Source: Cycas panzhihuaensis
Lineage: Eukaryota; Cycadophyta
Length of the DNA: 64,000 nt
Assembly: GCA_023213395.1 (NCBI GenBank)
Contig: CM041465.1
Span: forward strand, 25,613,741-25,677,740
Reading direction: 5' to 3'
Shown here: positions 60,130-64,000 of the stretch, in pieces
How the letters are laid out: the number at the start of each line of letters is the position of its first letter
Position numbering within the stretch: position 1 is the stretch's first letter
Translations under genes and position numbers: made by a program
The notes under the pieces: generated by a model
The model's database searches: none
What the model saw: only the letters and a program-made list of their open reading frames with translations
Told to the model about the DNA's origin: nothing

Positions 60130-60960
60130 ATATTCTAGTACTCTCTTATAACCAAAATGCTTAGCCTTTGATAATGCTTTAATGACAATATTTAAAACTT
60201 GATCTTCTATATTGTTTATTAATGATAGATTAATTCTTTGATGTAATGATATTTGATTTTAATATGCTTGATTCTATTATATATAACTATATTCTTAGTC
60301 ATCTAGATTATACTTTGATTATCTTAGAAGATAGTTAGTTTAAGTTGAGGTTGTAGATTTTATAAAATCCTTTTGATCTATACTGCTTCTTATATTATTG
60401 CTTTAACTACTTTATACTTAGCTATAGTTGTAGATAAAGAAATTATTAATTGTTTCTTTATGTTCTAGGTAATTGATTCTAAACTAATGTTCAATAAATA
60501 TTATAAGATAGATTTTATATATTCAATATCATATGCCAAATTTATATCTAAATAACTAACAAATTTGCATTTATCTAATGAAGTATAATGTAATCTATAA
60601 TTCAACATTCCTTTAATGTATTGTAGAATTCTCTTTGCTACATTCCAATATTCTTCTTTAAGTTTTTGATATAAATCTTGAAGTTGAATTTATTATATAT
60701 GCTATATTCAATAAAGTATTTATCAAGTAAATTAGATTTCCTATTAGTTGATGATATAAAGTAGAACTAAATGAAATAAAATCTTCATTTTTACTCAACA
60801 TTAACATGATTTCAATATGAGGAGAACTTGATTTACAATCACTCATGTTGAATTTTTTCAAAATGTTTATATTATATTTGCTTTGTGACATATAGTGCCA
60901 TTTTTACTTTATCAAATTTTCATACCAAGAAAATTATCCTCAGTTCATCATTTTAAAATT
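60130..60960 (-). pseudogene. Copia RT/RNase H fragment
   Basis: Minus-strand remnant of the end of a Copia polyprotein. Residues 1-77 of the open piece (60891-60658) include MSQSKYNINILKKFNMSDCK and YHQLIGNLIYLINTLLNIAY, matching the RT-to-RNase H connection (usual YRQLIGSLIYL..TRPDI.Y). Further left, RNase H motifs appear with stops: a D-N-Q-S box near 60318 (usual CDNQSAI), TKNIVIYNRIKHI near 60295, and the C-terminal domain to about 60130. No LTR or upstream domain was found. Highly AT-rich and old; the family could not be assigned. Confidence 0.75.
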
Positions 60961-61426
60961 TAAGTTTATATCTTTGAATTTTTATTTCACTAAAACTAGC
61001 CCTTAATTAGTCCTCATCACCTTTAACAAGTTCCTTATGACACTCTTGCTTGATATGATTGATAAACACTTATTTTATAATGTATTAGGCCATACTTTGA
61101 TGAAATATGATCATGAATTTTGTTGGATGATGTATGTTAGATGATGATGATGATGTATTATATGCTCTCTCACTTATTGATGAGTGATAACTATGGCTAT
61201 TATGTTTTTCTTTGTGATCATTCTAACTTATTTTTCTTTTAAAAAAATTATTTGCTTCATTTTTCTATCTTGAATTTATATTTTTATGGTCTCTTTTTCA
61301 TTATTTTTGGGCTTATGCTTATAGTTTTCATTATCTTTGGGATATTTTTCTTATTGATTAAATTATTTATGTTTAAATCTTTTAATAATTTTTTTTTTTT
61401 TTTAACTTTTCAATGAGTTAATTTCA
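60961..61426. other. AT-rich sequence, no recognised feature
   Basis: About 465 bases, with a T run near 61390-61403, up to the edge of the family D LTR. Confidence 0.5.
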
Positions 61427-63294
61427 CCTCTTATTACATTTCATTTTTAGTCCTATAAAAAATGTGATTAATCATGTTTTATGAAGAAGATCATATTTTT
61501 CATTGTTCATAAAATGTGACCAGTTATGTTTTTTACTATCATACATGTAATTTTTTTTTCAACATGATAGTTTTGCATGTTAGCATCTAGATTTGATGGA
61601 AATCTACCTCTTTCACACCTAGAACATTTGAAAACCCTAGTATCTTGTATCATTCCTAATTTGATGAGTTAGAGATTAAGCTTTGTGGTATACTTCTTGA
61701 GATTTTGAGAGATTTCTTTACTGCTATTTGAAGAACTATTTTTGAAGAAAAAGTAAAGCCAAAGGGAGAAGTTTTGAAGCTCTATTTGCTAACTTGATGC
61801 TACATGAATTTCACTTATTGATGCTTTTAAAGTATATATTTTCTCATAAAATTTTTAGCTTCAAACTTCTCTTTCCCAGTAAGATATTTCCCTTTTAGTT
61901 TCTTGTAATTTTATTATTCTTTTGATGACTACTTGCAACCAGAATTACTCTTCTCTTCTTTTTGATATCTAAGATACTTTTGTTGACAATTTTTCCTTAG
62001 GGAACTTGGCTAAAAGATCAGCCCTTTATAGTAAGGAAAGGGGTAGACTATTGTGGAGAATGATCATCTCTTCACTATAGAAATAGCTACTCTCTCCCAT
62101 TCTTTGTCAAATGTCCAAGTCCCTAAGAGGTCTAGTTTCATCTTTGCTTATCTATAGCTATTATTAAGCTAATTGTTCTTGTGTTTCTTCTTTTTTCCTT
62201 ATTGGTTTTAAAGAAAAACTTAAAGAGGTTTGACTGCATGGAAGAGAGAGAAGGCCATTCTTGAGTAGAAATTCATTAATAGACTAGAGATCACATAAAA
62301 TTTCTAATGTTGTCTTATTTAACTTCATTCTCTTCATTTCTTTTTGGCTAAGGAAAGAACTTTGAATGTATGAATGCTATATTTATTTCGTGATCAAATT
62401 CCATGAGATTCAAGGATCCTATGGTGTCTAAAAGACTCCATTTGTGATAGAGTCTCTTTATTTTTCCTAGTTTATTACTTGCTTATGAATGGTGATTTGA
62501 TTATGGTTGATTACATGTAATATTTGTGGTTTAAATATCATTCATAATAGTAAAAAAATATCTTTGAGATCTCTCACTTTATTTTGAATTCATTCTCCAA
62601 AGAAGAAAATAACATGTAATTGTAATAAAGAGCCTTATAGGACCGACACATGTTATTTGATATTTCATCAAATTATATATATAGTTATATGTTATGCTAG
62701 TTACATTTCATGTTAGATATTTTTATTAGAAAGGTGTGATTTATATCTAAAGAAAATAATTTCCCTTTAATTCTTGGTGTGTTTTTGTTGTATAAAAAGA
62801 AAAGAAAAAGAATTGTATGTGTAGTTATTTCTCTTCCTTATTTGTTGAAAAGAAGATGGATAGATCTTGTAGTTTTATTTTTCACTTGTATGATTGCATC
62901 TCATTAGAAAATATAAAAATAAAAATAAAAACAACCTTTCCATCACTTAATTCTTATTCCTTTATTTTAGTAAAACTTAAAAGTTTAAAAGAATAGGAGG
63001 AAAGGAGTCCCTAAGAAGGACATAAGATACATTGTTAGCATAATCCTAAACTCAAAACACTTCCATCTGATTATGTAGGTTAGTGGATTCAACCACCTTC
63101 TTTTTACATCCTAGCCTTTTATTACTTCATTTATATCTTAGTTAAATGATATAACCAAGTGGAGACTCCTTCTTAGGGGTTAGAAAAGGTGTCCTTTATG
63201 TTCCCTTAGGCTTCTTGTCTCTTGGATTAGAATTAAAACAAAGGAAACATACCACTAATTAAGAGATACTAGGTCTAGGTCCAACTGAAGCACA
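61427..63294 (+). repeat. 5' LTR of a second Gypsy D element, forward
   Basis: About 1.87 kb, matching the split LTR of the first Gypsy D (42072-41356 and 34601-33352) end to end, with many differences. It is followed by CCATCTCTCTAGCAACTATA and CTGGGGATT, the same primer-site-like leader. The left edge is eroded and set by alignment. Confidence 0.65.
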
Positions 63295-63379
63295 CCATCT
63301 CTCTAGCAACTATACTGGGGATTACTATTTATTTTCTTATTTAAAGTGATGGATACTATAATAATTACCCAAAGTCAAT

Positions 63380-64000
63380 TGGTGAGACTCTAAGGTATCC
63401 CACCTAATTTTAAAATGCAAACCTTGCATTCTGCTCATAAAGTTTCATCTTCCTACATTGATTCTTCAAAATATCATGTACATGATACTTATCTTATCCC
63501 CCCAAAGATTCAACCCAATTATATGAAATACCTATGAAGTAAGGGTTTTTGGAGGCCTCTTAATTCCATGGTAATGTTTCTTTTATAAATCATATTTTGA
63601 GCTAGTTCTTATTATGGTTCCTCTTCCTCTTTACATACTTGGATATTAAGATCCTTTTTATCCAGAGACTTATACTATAACATTCTATCCATAACATTGT
63701 CAATTTGATCCATTGTATGAGGAGTATGAGTCAATATAAGTCAAGCCTTTAGTTGATCTAGATGCCACTCAATCACCTTTACCTTCTCATCCTCCTTCAC
63801 TGAGGCCTCATTCTCCTCCTTTGGGGGAGGCTGAAGATCATAAGTTAGTTCATTCTTAGCTTCTTCCTTCACCTTCTAGATTATAAGTCTAGACCTATTC
63901 TCCTTGTATGGTACCTTATACATATGAGGGTACCTATTCAAGATAACCTTAGTCCTTCTCATACTCCTATCTCTTACTAAATAGGTTTACCTTTATCAAT
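63380..64000 (+). pseudogene. Gypsy D gag N-terminal remnant, cut by the window end
   Basis: Plus-strand counterpart of the Gag start at 33220-32700. A recognisable run is HPPSLRPHSPPLGEAEDHKL near 63790-63850, against HPLSPRLMS.PHFPSVEEVD in the first element; upstream, DPFYPETYT near 63652 parallels DPFYLETYT near 32900. Pro/His/Ser-rich, with stops. The rest of the element lies beyond base 64000. Confidence 0.6.

Overview
This is a gene-free stretch of a large plant nuclear genome. Everything recognisable is a decayed LTR retrotransposon of the Gypsy or Copia type. Old, nested, slowly removed copies with many point-mutation stops resemble conifers and other gymnosperms, but that attribution is inference. 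No host gene, rRNA, tRNA or CRISPR array was found. Family letters below are my own labels.

Layout. 93-2602 is a forward LTR of Gypsy family E, followed by a small unidentified coding remnant with a coiled coil (2742-3122, 3951-4136). From about 4140 to 9940 lies a 3'-truncated Gypsy E on the minus strand: 2.2-kb 5' LTR, long Gag and protease. 10290-11250 is a minus-strand Copia A integrase fragment. It abuts a 5'-truncated plus-strand Copia (11251-15634) whose polyprotein stays in one frame for 3.8 kb with about 32 stop codons.

15635-42072 is one minus-strand Gypsy element (family D) split by three later insertions. Two are sister Copia A elements (16579-21955 and 23433-28754). The third is a plus-strand Gypsy F (34602-41350) sitting in D's 5' LTR. 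Target-site duplications support all three, and the broken D reading continues on the far side of each insertion that interrupts coding sequence.

42073-61426 is AT-rich and mostly non-coding. It holds inverted copies of an LTR-like family H (43950-44780 and 58357-59073). It also holds a probable non-autonomous LTR element (45606-54561) with a roughly 3-kb non-coding interior carrying tandem arrays. That interior hosts a young Copia B (47539-52596; LTRs differ at 4 of 186 positions). A solo Copia A LTR (55133-55837), a Copia C remnant (56080-58356) and a minus-strand Copia remnant (60130-60960) follow. 61427-64000 is a second family D element, forward, leaving the window in its gag.

The original functions were those of LTR retrotransposons: Gag for particles, protease for maturation, reverse transcriptase/RNase H for cDNA, integrase for insertion, with LTRs supplying promoter and terminator. 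No copy here appears able to make a complete polyprotein. The most unusual material is the set of tandem arrays inside non-coding LTR-flanked regions, the frameshift-free decay by stops in two elements, a GC-rich hairpin shared by Copia LTRs, and a duplicated primer-site-like leader in Gypsy D.
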